Positions 48,808 to 56,675 of a stretch of 64,000 nucleotides of DNA are shown here, piece after piece. Position 1 is the first letter of the stretch. Every line of letters begins with the position of its first letter. The position numbers were made by a program, and so were the translations under genes. Source of the stretch: Rhodococcus sp. 4CII (GTDB lineage: Bacteria > Actinomycetota > Actinomycetes > Mycobacteriales > Mycobacteriaceae); NCBI RefSeq assembly GCF_014256275.1, contig NZ_JACCFE010000002.1, positions 2,294,001 through 2,358,000 on the forward strand, in the 5' to 3' direction. The notes beneath the pieces are model-generated. The model ran no database searches and was not told the origin of the DNA. It saw nothing but the letters and a program-made list of their open reading frames with translations.

Positions 48808-49728
48808 TTTGCCGTACCGCCTGCGGTACGCGGCGGCGAACCGGCCGGCATGCGTGAAGCCCCAGCGGGCGGCGACTTCGGAGACGGTGACGCTGCCGCC
48901 CAGTGCCTTCAGGTCCGCGTCGGCCCGGCTCAATCGAATGTCGAGGAGGCATTCGGACGGGGTGCGTCCGACGTACTGACGGAACCCCTCCTGCAACCGG
49001 CGCACACTGGTGCCCGCCAATTCGGCCATGTCGGCTGCCGTCCAGGCCCGGGCCGGGTCGTCGTTCAGCCCGTCGAGGACGCGTTTGACGATCCGCGGTC
49101 GCGGGGCACCGACGCGGGTCGTCTCGTCGGGTGTGACGGCCAGGATGAATGCAGACGTGATCGCGCCGGCGAGCTGTGGGCCGACAACCGGGTTCGCCAG
49201 GAGGTCGGCCGGCTCCCGCAGTTGGGCGGTCAGCGAGCGCACCAGACGAAACCAGCTGCTCTCCGACGCGGCGGTGAGATCGATCTGGGACGGCAGGCGC
49301 AGCCCGGGCCGCAGGTCGGAGCCGAGAATCCGATCTGCCTCCTGCTCGAGGTAGTCGCCGTCGAACTTCACGCCCAGCACCGAGCAATCGCCGCTCCAGC
49401 GGGTGATCAGCGTCGGCTCGTCCGCCCGGAAGACGGTGGCCTGCCCCGGCCTCGACACCACCGTGCCGTCCTCCGAACGGGACTCCAACGACCCGGACAG
49501 CGGGATGTTGACCTCGTACGCGCCCGGGTAGTCGCATGCGATCGACACGTCCGCGCCCCAGCCCAGCCTGCCGAGCGTGACGGGGCCGAAGTCGACGGTC
49601 CGCATCGACAGCGTCATCGCACCGCCCGACGACAGGTCGGTCAGCGTGTGAGGAAAATACGCTCCGGCCACCGCCCTCGACGCCGCATCCCAGTCCCGGG
49701 TCTCGGTGATCGTCGATGCCATCGTCAT
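48781..49728 (-). CDS. AraC-family regulator, probably of gcoAB (GcoR-like)
   Basis: 315 residues with the same architecture as the AraC protein at 45452: sensor domain (GWGADVSIACDYPGAYEVNI) and C-terminal double HTH (AWTAADMAELAGTSVRRLQE; TVSEVAARWGFTHAGRFAAA). ATG 49728 has GAGGCAGG; ATG 49722 is an alternative. Divergent from gcoA. In Amycolatopsis an AraC-type GcoR accompanies gcoAB. Likely activates O-demethylation genes in response to a methoxyphenol. Confidence 0.86.
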   Translation of the reverse strand: MTMASTITETRDWDAASRAVAGAYFPHTLTDLSSGGAMTLSMRTVDFGPVTLGRLGWGADVSIACDYPGAYEVNIPLSGSLESRSEDGTVVSRPGQATVFRADEPTLITRWSGDCSVLGVKFDGDYLEQEADRILGSDLRPGLRLPSQIDLTAASESSWFRLVRSLTAQLREPADLLANPVVGPQLAGAITSAFILAVTPDETTRVGAPRPRIVKRVLDGLNDDPARAWTAADMAELAGTSVRRLQEGFRQYVGRTPSECLLDIRLSRADADLKALGGSVTVSEVAARWGFTHAGRFAAAYRRRYGKSPSELIRF

Positions 49729-49796
49729 GTACCTGCCTCGCTGAAGAGTCGTTCCGACCTATTGAAGCTGCACCGGGACGCCGAGTCGAGGATAAC

Positions 49797-49812
49797 TGAG
49801 ACCCCGCTCACA
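49797..49812. promoter_or_regulatory. CRP/GlxR-like site upstream of gcoA
   Basis: TGAGACCCCGCTCACA matches TGTGA-N6-TCACA at 9 of 10 bases, midway in the 204-base gcoR-gcoA gap. Confidence 0.5.
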
Positions 49813-49932
49813 ACTCGTCGCGCACATCGTCCAGTCCCCGCGCAGAGTGGCTAGACCACCCGCCGACCCGCGCAATATGTTCTCCTCCACGCGCCACGGC
49901 CGCGAAAGTTGTTTCCGAAGAGGAGAATTCAC

Positions 49933-51144
49933 ATGACCACCACGCTGTCCTGGATCGACGAGATCACGATGACGGAACTCGAGCGCAACCCCTATCCGGT
50001 CTACGAACGGCTGCGCGCCGAAGCGCCGCTGGCCTACGTCCCGGTTCTCGGTTCATTCGTCGCGACCACCGCCGATCTGTGCCGCACCATCGCCAACAGC
50101 CCCGATTTCGAGGGAATCATCACCAAAGCCGGCGGCCGCACGTTCGGCCACCCGGCGGTGATCGGGGTCAACGGCGAGATTCACCGCGATCTGCGCTCGA
50201 TGGTCGACCCCGCACTGCAACCGTCGGAGGTGGACCGGTGGGTCGACGGACTCGTCCGCCCCATCGCGCGGCGCTACGTGGAGCAGTTCGAGAACGACGG
50301 CAGCGCCGATCTGGTCTCGCAGTACTGCGAGCCCGTCAGCGTGCGCGCACTCGGTGACCTGCTGGGCCTGAACGACGTCAGCTCGGACACGTTGCGCGAC
50401 TGGTTCCACCGGCTGTCGAACTCCTTCACCAATGCCGGAGTGGACGCGAACGGTGAGTTCACGAACCCGGAAGGATTCGTGCAGGGCGACGAAGCGAAAG
50501 CCGAGATCCGGGCCATCGTCGATCCGCTCATCGACAATTGGATCGTCAACCCCGACGACAGCGCCATCTCGCATTGGTTGCACGACGGCATGCCCGAAGG
50601 GCAGGTCCGCGACCGCGACTACATCTACCCCACCCTGTTCGTCTACCTGCTGGGCGCGATGCAGGAACCCGGTCACGGCATGGCCTCGACGCTCGTGGGT
50701 CTGTTCACCCGGCCCGAGCAGCTGGAAGCCGTCGTCGACGAGCCCGCCCTGATTCCGCGCGCGATCTCCGAGGGTATGCGCTGGACCTCCCCGATCTGGT
50801 CGGCCACCGCCCGCGTCAGCACCACCGACGTCACGCTCGGGGACGTGTTCCTCCCCGAGGGGTCCGTGGTCCTGCTCTCCTACGGTTCGGCGAATCACGA
50901 CACCGACGTCTACGACGCCCCCACCGACTACGACATGATGCGTCCCCCGCTGCCCCATCTCGCGTTCGGTTCCGGCAGCCATGCGTGCGCGGGCATCTAC
51001 TTCGCCAACCACGTCTGCCGCATCGGTCTGGAGGAACTGTTCGAGGCGATCCCGAACCTCGAACGCGACTCCGGTGCGGACGTCGAATTCTGGGGCTGGG
51101 GTTTCCGCGGCCCGACCGCACTCCGGACGACGTGGGAGGTGTAG
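49933..51144 (+). CDS. gcoA: Aromatic O-demethylase cytochrome P450 (guaiacol; CYP255A-like)
   Basis: 403 residues. Segments recalled as highly conserved in GcoA: RTFGHPAVIGVNGEIHRDLR, CEPVSVRALGDLLGL and EFWGWGFRGPTALRTTWEV at the C terminus. Heme loop FGSGSHACAGIYFANHV with Cys352; I-helix GAMQEPGHGMAS, where Glu-Pro-Gly-His replaces the usual acid-Thr pair, as in this family. Demethylates guaiacol and related methoxyphenols to catechol plus formaldehyde. ATG 49933 follows AGGAG. Electrons come from GcoB, encoded next. Confidence 0.93.
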   Translation: MTTTLSWIDEITMTELERNPYPVYERLRAEAPLAYVPVLGSFVATTADLCRTIANSPDFEGIITKAGGRTFGHPAVIGVNGEIHRDLRSMVDPALQPSEVDRWVDGLVRPIARRYVEQFENDGSADLVSQYCEPVSVRALGDLLGLNDVSSDTLRDWFHRLSNSFTNAGVDANGEFTNPEGFVQGDEAKAEIRAIVDPLIDNWIVNPDDSAISHWLHDGMPEGQVRDRDYIYPTLFVYLLGAMQEPGHGMASTLVGLFTRPEQLEAVVDEPALIPRAISEGMRWTSPIWSATARVSTTDVTLGDVFLPEGSVVLLSYGSANHDTDVYDAPTDYDMMRPPLPHLAFGSGSHACAGIYFANHVCRIGLEELFEAIPNLERDSGADVEFWGWGFRGPTALRTTWEV

Positions 51145-51146
51145 CC

Positions 51147-52169
51147 GTGACGTTCACCGTTTCCGTCGCCACCGACACCGTGGAATGCCGCCCCGACCAG
51201 CCGATACTGGACGCCCTCCTCCGGGGCAGCGTGTGGATGCCGAACTCGTGCAATCAGGGCACGTGTGGAACGTGCAAGCTGCGGGTGGTGTCGGGGTCCG
51301 TCGACCACGGCCAGTCACCCGAGGACACGCTGACCCCGGCCGAGCGCGAGCAGGGGTTCGCGTTGGCCTGCCAGGCCACCCCGTGCAGCGACACGGTGGT
51401 GGAACGCCTGGACGCGCCGCCCGCGGGCACCGTCCATGCACTGCGCGACCTCGTCGGCACCGTGAGCGCGATCGAGGACGTCGCCCGTGACACGCGGCGC
51501 GTTCTCGTCACACTCGACAGCCCCCTCGAATTCTCCGCTGGGCAGTACGTCGAACTGCGGGTCCCCGGCACCGACCACGGCCGCCAGTACTCGATGGCGA
51601 ACACTCCGGGCGAGTCGAAACAGCTAGAGTTCCACATCCGCAGGCAACCGGGTGGAGTGGCGACGGACGGGTGGGTCTTCGGCTCGATGTCCGTCGGTGA
51701 ACCCGTCGAGATGGTGGGACCGCTCGGCGACTTCCGGCTCGATCCCGGCGACGAGGGTCCGATGATCCTGCTCGGCGGCGGCACCGGCCTCGCCCCACTG
51801 AAATCCATCATTCGCCATGCGCTGTCGACGACGCCGGGTCGCGCGATCCACCTCTATCACGGCGTGCGGGAGGAGGCCGACCTGTACGACGTGGACTTGT
51901 TGCGGGAATGGGAACGAGCACACCGGGGGTTCCGGTACGTTCCGTGTCTCAGCGGTCAGACGTGGTCCGGGCGGTCGGGCTACGTCAGCGACGCGTTCGT
52001 GGAGGACTTCGACACCTGTCGCGGCTACTCCGGGTACCTGTGCGGGCCGCCGGCCATGGTCGACGCCGGCGTCAAGGCGTTCAAACGCCGGCGCATGGCT
52101 CCGCGACGCATCTTCCGCGAGAAGTTCGCATGCCGGACACGTCCTAGTCAGTACTCGGCAAATGCCTAG
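51147..52169 (+). CDS. gcoB: Three-domain reductase partner of GcoA
   Basis: 340 residues: plant-type 2Fe-2S domain first (CNQGTCGTC plus a later Cys in ALACQATPC), FAD domain (RQYSMAN) and NAD domain (GGGTGLAPLKSI, YLCGPPAMVDA). This single-chain ferredoxin-reductase layout is what distinguishes GcoAB from other P450 systems. GTG 51147 is 2 bases after the gcoA stop, so it is coupled. Confidence 0.92.
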   Translation: MTFTVSVATDTVECRPDQPILDALLRGSVWMPNSCNQGTCGTCKLRVVSGSVDHGQSPEDTLTPAEREQGFALACQATPCSDTVVERLDAPPAGTVHALRDLVGTVSAIEDVARDTRRVLVTLDSPLEFSAGQYVELRVPGTDHGRQYSMANTPGESKQLEFHIRRQPGGVATDGWVFGSMSVGEPVEMVGPLGDFRLDPGDEGPMILLGGGTGLAPLKSIIRHALSTTPGRAIHLYHGVREEADLYDVDLLREWERAHRGFRYVPCLSGQTWSGRSGYVSDAFVEDFDTCRGYSGYLCGPPAMVDAGVKAFKRRRMAPRRIFREKFACRTRPSQYSANA

Positions 52170-52185
52170 TGTGATGCAGCGCACA
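52170..52185. promoter_or_regulatory. CRP/GlxR-like site upstream of benA
   Basis: TGTGATGCAGCGCACA matches 9 of 10 consensus bases and starts directly after the gcoB stop codon, 78 bases before benA. It marks a likely separate ben promoter. Confidence 0.5.
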
Positions 52186-52262
52186 GGCTGCAAGAGTGGA
52201 ATCCATTGCCGGACCCGGGCGCCCCCGCAGGGCGCAAGCCCCCGGAGATCTTGGAGGATCCC

Positions 52263-53639
52263 ATGACTGAAACCCTGTATACAGCGCCGTCCGACGACGT
52301 GCGCGCCAAGCTGGCCGACGCGCTGATCGAGGACGCCGAAACCGGCCGCTACCAGGTGCGACGCAGCGTCTTCACGGACGAGGACCTGTTCGAACTCGAA
52401 ATGAAGCACATCTTCGAGGGCAATTGGATCTACCTGGCGCACGAGAGCCAGATTCCGAACGTCGGCGACTACTTCACCACGTACATGGGCCGCCAGCCGA
52501 TCGTCATCTCCCGCAACAAGGAGGGCGAGCTCAATGCCCTGGTGAACGCGTGCAGCCACCGCGGCGCCATGCTCTGCCGGCGCAAGACCGACAACCGGAC
52601 CACGTTCACCTGCCCCTTCCACGGGTGGACGTTCAACAACTCCGGCAAGCTCCTCAAGGTCAAGGACCCCCGCGAGGCCGGTTACCCGGAACAGTTCAAC
52701 AAGGACGGCTCCCACGACCTCACCAAGGTCGCCCGGTTCGAGAACTACCGCGGATTCCTGTTCGGCAGCCTCAACGCCGACGTCCCACCGCTCGAGGAGC
52801 ACCTCGGTGACACCACGAAGATCATCGACATGATCGTGGACCAGTCGCCCGACGGCCTCGAGGTGCTGCGCGGAGCGTCCACCTACACGTACGACGGCAA
52901 CTGGAAGCTGCAGACCGAGAACGGTGCCGACGGCTACCACGTGTCCGCCACCCACTGGAACTACGCCGCGACCACGTCGAGACGCGAATCGGGTGAGTCC
53001 ACCAACGCCACGAAGGCGATGGATGCCGGCAAGTGGTCGAAGCAGCAGGGCGGCTACTACTCGTTCGACAACGGCCACCTGCTGCTGTGGACCAAGTGGG
53101 CCGATCCCGCCAACCGTCCCCTCAACGAGCGCCGCGACGAACTCGTCGCCGAGTACGGCGAGGACCGCGCCGACTGGATGATCGGGGTGTCCCGCAACCT
53201 GTGCCTGTACCCGAACGTGTACCTGATGGACCAGTTCGGTTCGCAGATCCGGCACTTCCGCCCGATCTCCGTCGACAAAACCGAAGTCACCATCTATTGC
53301 ATCGCCCCCAAGGGTGAGAGCCGCACGGCCCGCGCCGCCCGCATCCGGCAGTACGAGGACTTCTTCAACGCCACCGGTATGGCCACCCCGGACGATCTCG
53401 AGGAGTTCCGCTCCTGCCAGAAGACGTACCAGGCCGGTGCCGCCCCGTTCAACGACCTCAGCCGCGGTGTCACCCACCAGCTGCAGGGACCGGACGAGAA
53501 CGCGAAGAAGATCGGCATCAACCCCATCTCGAGCGGCGTGAAGACCGAGGACGAGGGCCTCTACCCGATCCAGCACGGCTACTGGGTGCGGGCGCTCACC
53601 GAGGCACTCGACGCTGACGCCGCCGCGACCAACCGCTGA
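52263..53639 (+). CDS. benA: Benzoate 1,2-dioxygenase, large (alpha) subunit
   Basis: 458 residues. Rieske cluster ligands in CSHRGAMLC and CPFHGW; mononuclear iron ligands in GADGYHVSATHWNY (Asp-His-His arrangement). Dihydroxylates benzoate to the cis-diol carboxylate. ATG 52263 follows TTGGAGGA. First gene of benABCDK; the length and the neighbours fit BenA rather than a toluate enzyme, although substituted benzoates may also be used. Confidence 0.95.
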   Translation: MTETLYTAPSDDVRAKLADALIEDAETGRYQVRRSVFTDEDLFELEMKHIFEGNWIYLAHESQIPNVGDYFTTYMGRQPIVISRNKEGELNALVNACSHRGAMLCRRKTDNRTTFTCPFHGWTFNNSGKLLKVKDPREAGYPEQFNKDGSHDLTKVARFENYRGFLFGSLNADVPPLEEHLGDTTKIIDMIVDQSPDGLEVLRGASTYTYDGNWKLQTENGADGYHVSATHWNYAATTSRRESGESTNATKAMDAGKWSKQQGGYYSFDNGHLLLWTKWADPANRPLNERRDELVAEYGEDRADWMIGVSRNLCLYPNVYLMDQFGSQIRHFRPISVDKTEVTIYCIAPKGESRTARAARIRQYEDFFNATGMATPDDLEEFRSCQKTYQAGAAPFNDLSRGVTHQLQGPDENAKKIGINPISSGVKTEDEGLYPIQHGYWVRALTEALDADAAATNR

Positions 53640-53653
53640 GGGAGACGAGAGAC

Positions 53654-54163
53654 ATGACTGCAGTTGCCGAAAACACCGTCACCCAGCACGATATCGAGCA
53701 GTTCCTCTACCGTGAGGCCCGCTACCTCGACGACCGCGAGTTCGAGAAGTGGATCGAGTGCTATCACCCCGACTCCGAGTTCTGGATGCCGGCGTGGGCC
53801 GACGACGGCGAACTGACCACCGACCCGATGACCGAGGTCTCGCTGATCTATTACGCCAACCGCGGCGGCATCGAAGACCGGGTGTTCCGCATCAAGACCG
53901 ACCGGTCGAGCGCCACGAGCCTTCCGGAACCCCGCACCGGGCACAACATCTCGAACGTCGAGGTCACGGAACGCCGCGGCGACGTCGTGGATGTCCGGTT
54001 CAATTGGTTCACCCTGTACTTCCGGTACAACACGGTCGACACGTACTTCGGAAACTCCTTCTACACGATCGACTTTTCCGGTGCGCAGCCTCTGATCACG
54101 AAGAAGAAGGTCGTGCTCAAGAACGACTACATCCACCACGTGGTCGACATCTACCACATCTGA
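53654..54163 (+). CDS. benB: Benzoate 1,2-dioxygenase, small (beta) subunit
   Basis: 169 residues of the ring-hydroxylating beta family (QFLYREARYLDDREFEKWIE; NWFTLYFRYNTVDTYFGNSF). Structural partner of BenA. It starts 14 bases after the benA stop with GAGGGAGACGAG upstream. Confidence 0.95.
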   Translation: MTAVAENTVTQHDIEQFLYREARYLDDREFEKWIECYHPDSEFWMPAWADDGELTTDPMTEVSLIYYANRGGIEDRVFRIKTDRSSATSLPEPRTGHNISNVEVTERRGDVVDVRFNWFTLYFRYNTVDTYFGNSFYTIDFSGAQPLITKKKVVLKNDYIHHVVDIYHI

Positions 54164-54199
54164 GTTCCTCCCCCATCGTTGCGAATCGAGCTGTTTTCC

Positions 54200-55738
54200 A
54201 TGACTTTCCAAGTTGCACTGAGTTTCGAGGACGGGATCACCCGCTTCATCAAGTGTGACGGCGACGAGACGGTCGCCGACGCGTCCTACCGTGCGCGGAT
54301 CAACATCCCCCTCGACTGCCGGGACGGGGCGTGCGGCACCTGCAAGTCGCTCTGCGAATCCGGCACGTACGACGGCGGCGACTACATCGAGGAAGCACTC
54401 ACCGACGACGAGGCGGAGCAGGGATTCTGCCTCCCGTGCCAGATGATGCCGGAAAGCGATCTGGTGCTGCAGATCCCGACGACGTCCGACGTCGCCAAGA
54501 CGGCCGCGGGGACGTTCTCGTCGACGATCACCGAGATCCGGAAGTTCTCCGACACCACCATCGGGTTCACGATCGACGTCGCGAACCGCGACGACCTCGT
54601 CTTCCTCCCGGGGCAGTACGTGAACATCACCGTCCCGGGGACGGACGCGACCCGTTCGTACTCGTTCAGCACCGGACCCACGTCGCGGGACCTGTCGTTC
54701 CTGGTCAAGATCACCGATGGCGGCCTGATGTCGGAGTACCTGCGCGACCGGGCGCAGGTCGGCGACACACTCGAATTCACCGGCCCGATGGGGAGCTTCT
54801 TCCTGCGTCAGCAGAAGCGTCGCGCGCTGCTGCTGGCCGGTGGCACCGGTCTCGCCCCGCTGCTGTCGATCCTCGACAAGATGCGCACCGACGCCGCCGA
54901 CCACCCCGTGCACCTGGTCTACGGTGTGTCGTCCGACGCGGACCTGGTGGAGCTGGACAAGCTCGAGGAATACACGAAATCCCTGCCGCAGTTCACGTTC
55001 GACTACTGCGTGTCCGACCCCGCCAGCAGCGCCCCGAACAAGGGGTACGTCACCGGCCTGTTCGAGCCCGCACATCTGAACGACGGCGACGTGGACGTGT
55101 ACCTGTGCGGACCTCCGCCGATGGTCGAGGCCGTCCGCGACCACCTGAAGTCGGAGGGCATCACGCCGGCGAACTTCTACTTCGAGAAGTTCAACAATGC
55201 GGCGACACCGAGTGGATCGGCACCGTCCGCAGAGCCGGCGGACGCCGCGGTCGAGGCCGCTCCCGCATATGAGATCGGCGAGGAACACCAGCCCCTGTCC
55301 GAGTCGGACGCCCAGTTCGACGCCCGCATGGCACTCGAACTCGGTGCGATGGAACTGACCATCGGCCGGATGACGCAGGAACAGCTGTCAGAGTACCGGA
55401 TCCTCGCCGAGACCTCGTGCGAATCGATCGACAACGACCACTTCACGGACGCCGGCGCCTTCACCGACACCAACGCCGCCTTCCACGAGTTCCTGTTCCG
55501 GTGCACCGCCAACGACGTGCTCCTCGAGGCATACAACCGCCTGGAGGTCACGCAGCTGATGACCAAGGTGCTCCGCACCGCGGACTGGGTGGACGAGCAC
55601 ATCCAGCACGACCACCTCGACATCGTCGCGGCGTTCGAGAAGGGCGACCGGGCGGCCGCTCACGACCTGATCGTCACCCACAGCGCGCACGCTAAGGCCA
55701 CCATGTGCCGCGCCATCGAGAGGAGCACCGTCGCATGA
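54200..55738 (+). CDS. benC: Benzoate dioxygenase reductase fused to an FCD sensor domain
   Basis: 512 residues, about 170 more than ordinary BenC. Residues 1-335 are a complete reductase: 2Fe-2S ligands Cys40, Cys45, Cys48, Cys80; FAD motif RSYSFS (152-157); NAD motifs GGTGLAP (214-220) and CGPPPM (303-308). A Pro/Ala/Glu-rich linker (about 336-370) leads to a helical domain (371-510) resembling the FCD domain of FadR-type GntR regulators: MALELGAMELTIG, TNAAFHEFLF with His429, DEHIQHDHLDIVAAFEKGD and VTHSAHAKATM with His494. The usual Asp four residues before His429 is Asn425. There is no HTH. The reading frame is continuous and its stop overlaps benD (ATGA), so this is not an assembly join. 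Confidence 0.92.
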   Translation: MTFQVALSFEDGITRFIKCDGDETVADASYRARINIPLDCRDGACGTCKSLCESGTYDGGDYIEEALTDDEAEQGFCLPCQMMPESDLVLQIPTTSDVAKTAAGTFSSTITEIRKFSDTTIGFTIDVANRDDLVFLPGQYVNITVPGTDATRSYSFSTGPTSRDLSFLVKITDGGLMSEYLRDRAQVGDTLEFTGPMGSFFLRQQKRRALLLAGGTGLAPLLSILDKMRTDAADHPVHLVYGVSSDADLVELDKLEEYTKSLPQFTFDYCVSDPASSAPNKGYVTGLFEPAHLNDGDVDVYLCGPPPMVEAVRDHLKSEGITPANFYFEKFNNAATPSGSAPSAEPADAAVEAAPAYEIGEEHQPLSESDAQFDARMALELGAMELTIGRMTQEQLSEYRILAETSCESIDNDHFTDAGAFTDTNAAFHEFLFRCTANDVLLEAYNRLEVTQLMTKVLRTADWVDEHIQHDHLDIVAAFEKGDRAAAHDLIVTHSAHAKATMCRAIERSTVA

Positions 55739-56529
55739 GCGGACACGTCACCCCGCACCGTTTCGACGGCAAGGCCGTCGCGGTCACCGGCGCAGCGCAG
55801 GGCATCGGACTGACCGTCGCGACCCGCCTCGCGGCGGAGGGTGCGTCGCTGATCCTGATCGACCGTGCCGAGCTGGTCCACGACGTCGCGAAGGGGTTGC
55901 GTGAGAACGGTACCGAAGCGCACAGCATCACCGCCGATCTCGAGCAGTTCGCCGACGCCGAGGCCGCGATCGACGAGGCACGGCAGCAGTACGGCCGGCT
56001 CGACGTGCTGATCAACAACGTCGGCGGCACCATCTGGGCCAAGCCGTACGAGCATTACACCGCCGAGCAGATCCAGGCGGAGGTGCAGCGGTCCCTGTTC
56101 CCGACCCTGTGGACGTGCCGCGCCGTCCTGCCCCACCTGATCGCCCAGCAGTCGGGCACCATCGTGAACGTGTCCTCCGTGGCCACCCGGGGCGTCAACC
56201 GCGTGCCGTATGCGGCATCGAAGGGCGGTGTCAACGCCCTCACCGCATCCCTCGCCCTCGAGGCCGCGCAGTACGGGATCCGCGTGGTCGCCACCGCTCC
56301 CGGCGGCACCGAGGCGCCGGCGCGCCGAGTGCCCCGCGGCCCCGGCGCGGAGACCGACCAGGAGAAGGCCTGGTATCAGCAGATCGTCGACCAGACGATC
56401 GACTCGTCGCTGATGAAGCGGTACGGAACGCTTGACGAGCAGGCCGCGGCCATCGTCTTCCTCGCCTCCGACGAGGCCACCTACATCACCGGGACGGTTC
56501 TCCCCGTCGCCGGTGGCGACCTGGGCTAG
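55735..56529 (+). CDS. benD: cis-1,2-dihydroxybenzoate (benzoate diol) dehydrogenase
   Basis: 264-residue SDR: TGAAQGIGLTVATRLAAEGA, acidic Asp after strand 2 (LILIDRAE, NAD type), NNVGGTIWAKPYEHY typical of BenD, and YAASKGGVNALTASL. It oxidises and decarboxylates the diol to catechol. ATG 55735 is coupled to the benC stop. Confidence 0.95.
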   Translation: MSGHVTPHRFDGKAVAVTGAAQGIGLTVATRLAAEGASLILIDRAELVHDVAKGLRENGTEAHSITADLEQFADAEAAIDEARQQYGRLDVLINNVGGTIWAKPYEHYTAEQIQAEVQRSLFPTLWTCRAVLPHLIAQQSGTIVNVSSVATRGVNRVPYAASKGGVNALTASLALEAAQYGIRVVATAPGGTEAPARRVPRGPGAETDQEKAWYQQIVDQTIDSSLMKRYGTLDEQAAAIVFLASDEATYITGTVLPVAGGDLG

Positions 56530-56675
56530 CAGCTCACCGATCTCGACCGCCTCGTCGGCGGGACGCATTGCACCGTCTCGCCGATGAGGCATTTCTCTAC
56601 CCGAATTCGATTGTGAGGCACTGCACTTTCGACTTCGACGCGGTTCCCCGTCACATTCAGAGAGCGGAGATCACC

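Noticed and set aside
52170..52262. Riboswitch or structured leader before benA
   Set aside because: Only short GC pairings were found; nothing resembling a known aptamer. The CRP/GlxR-like site is the better explanation.
55195..55320. BenC/FCD junction as a frameshift, missed stop or two separate genes
   Set aside because: The frame is continuous with a typical Pro/Ala/Glu linker. No ribosome-binding site and start were seen before the FCD part, and the downstream stop is coupled to benD.
56590..56608. CRP/GlxR-like site before benK (TGTGAGGCACTGCACT)
   Set aside because: Two mismatches in one arm; not distinguishable from chance.
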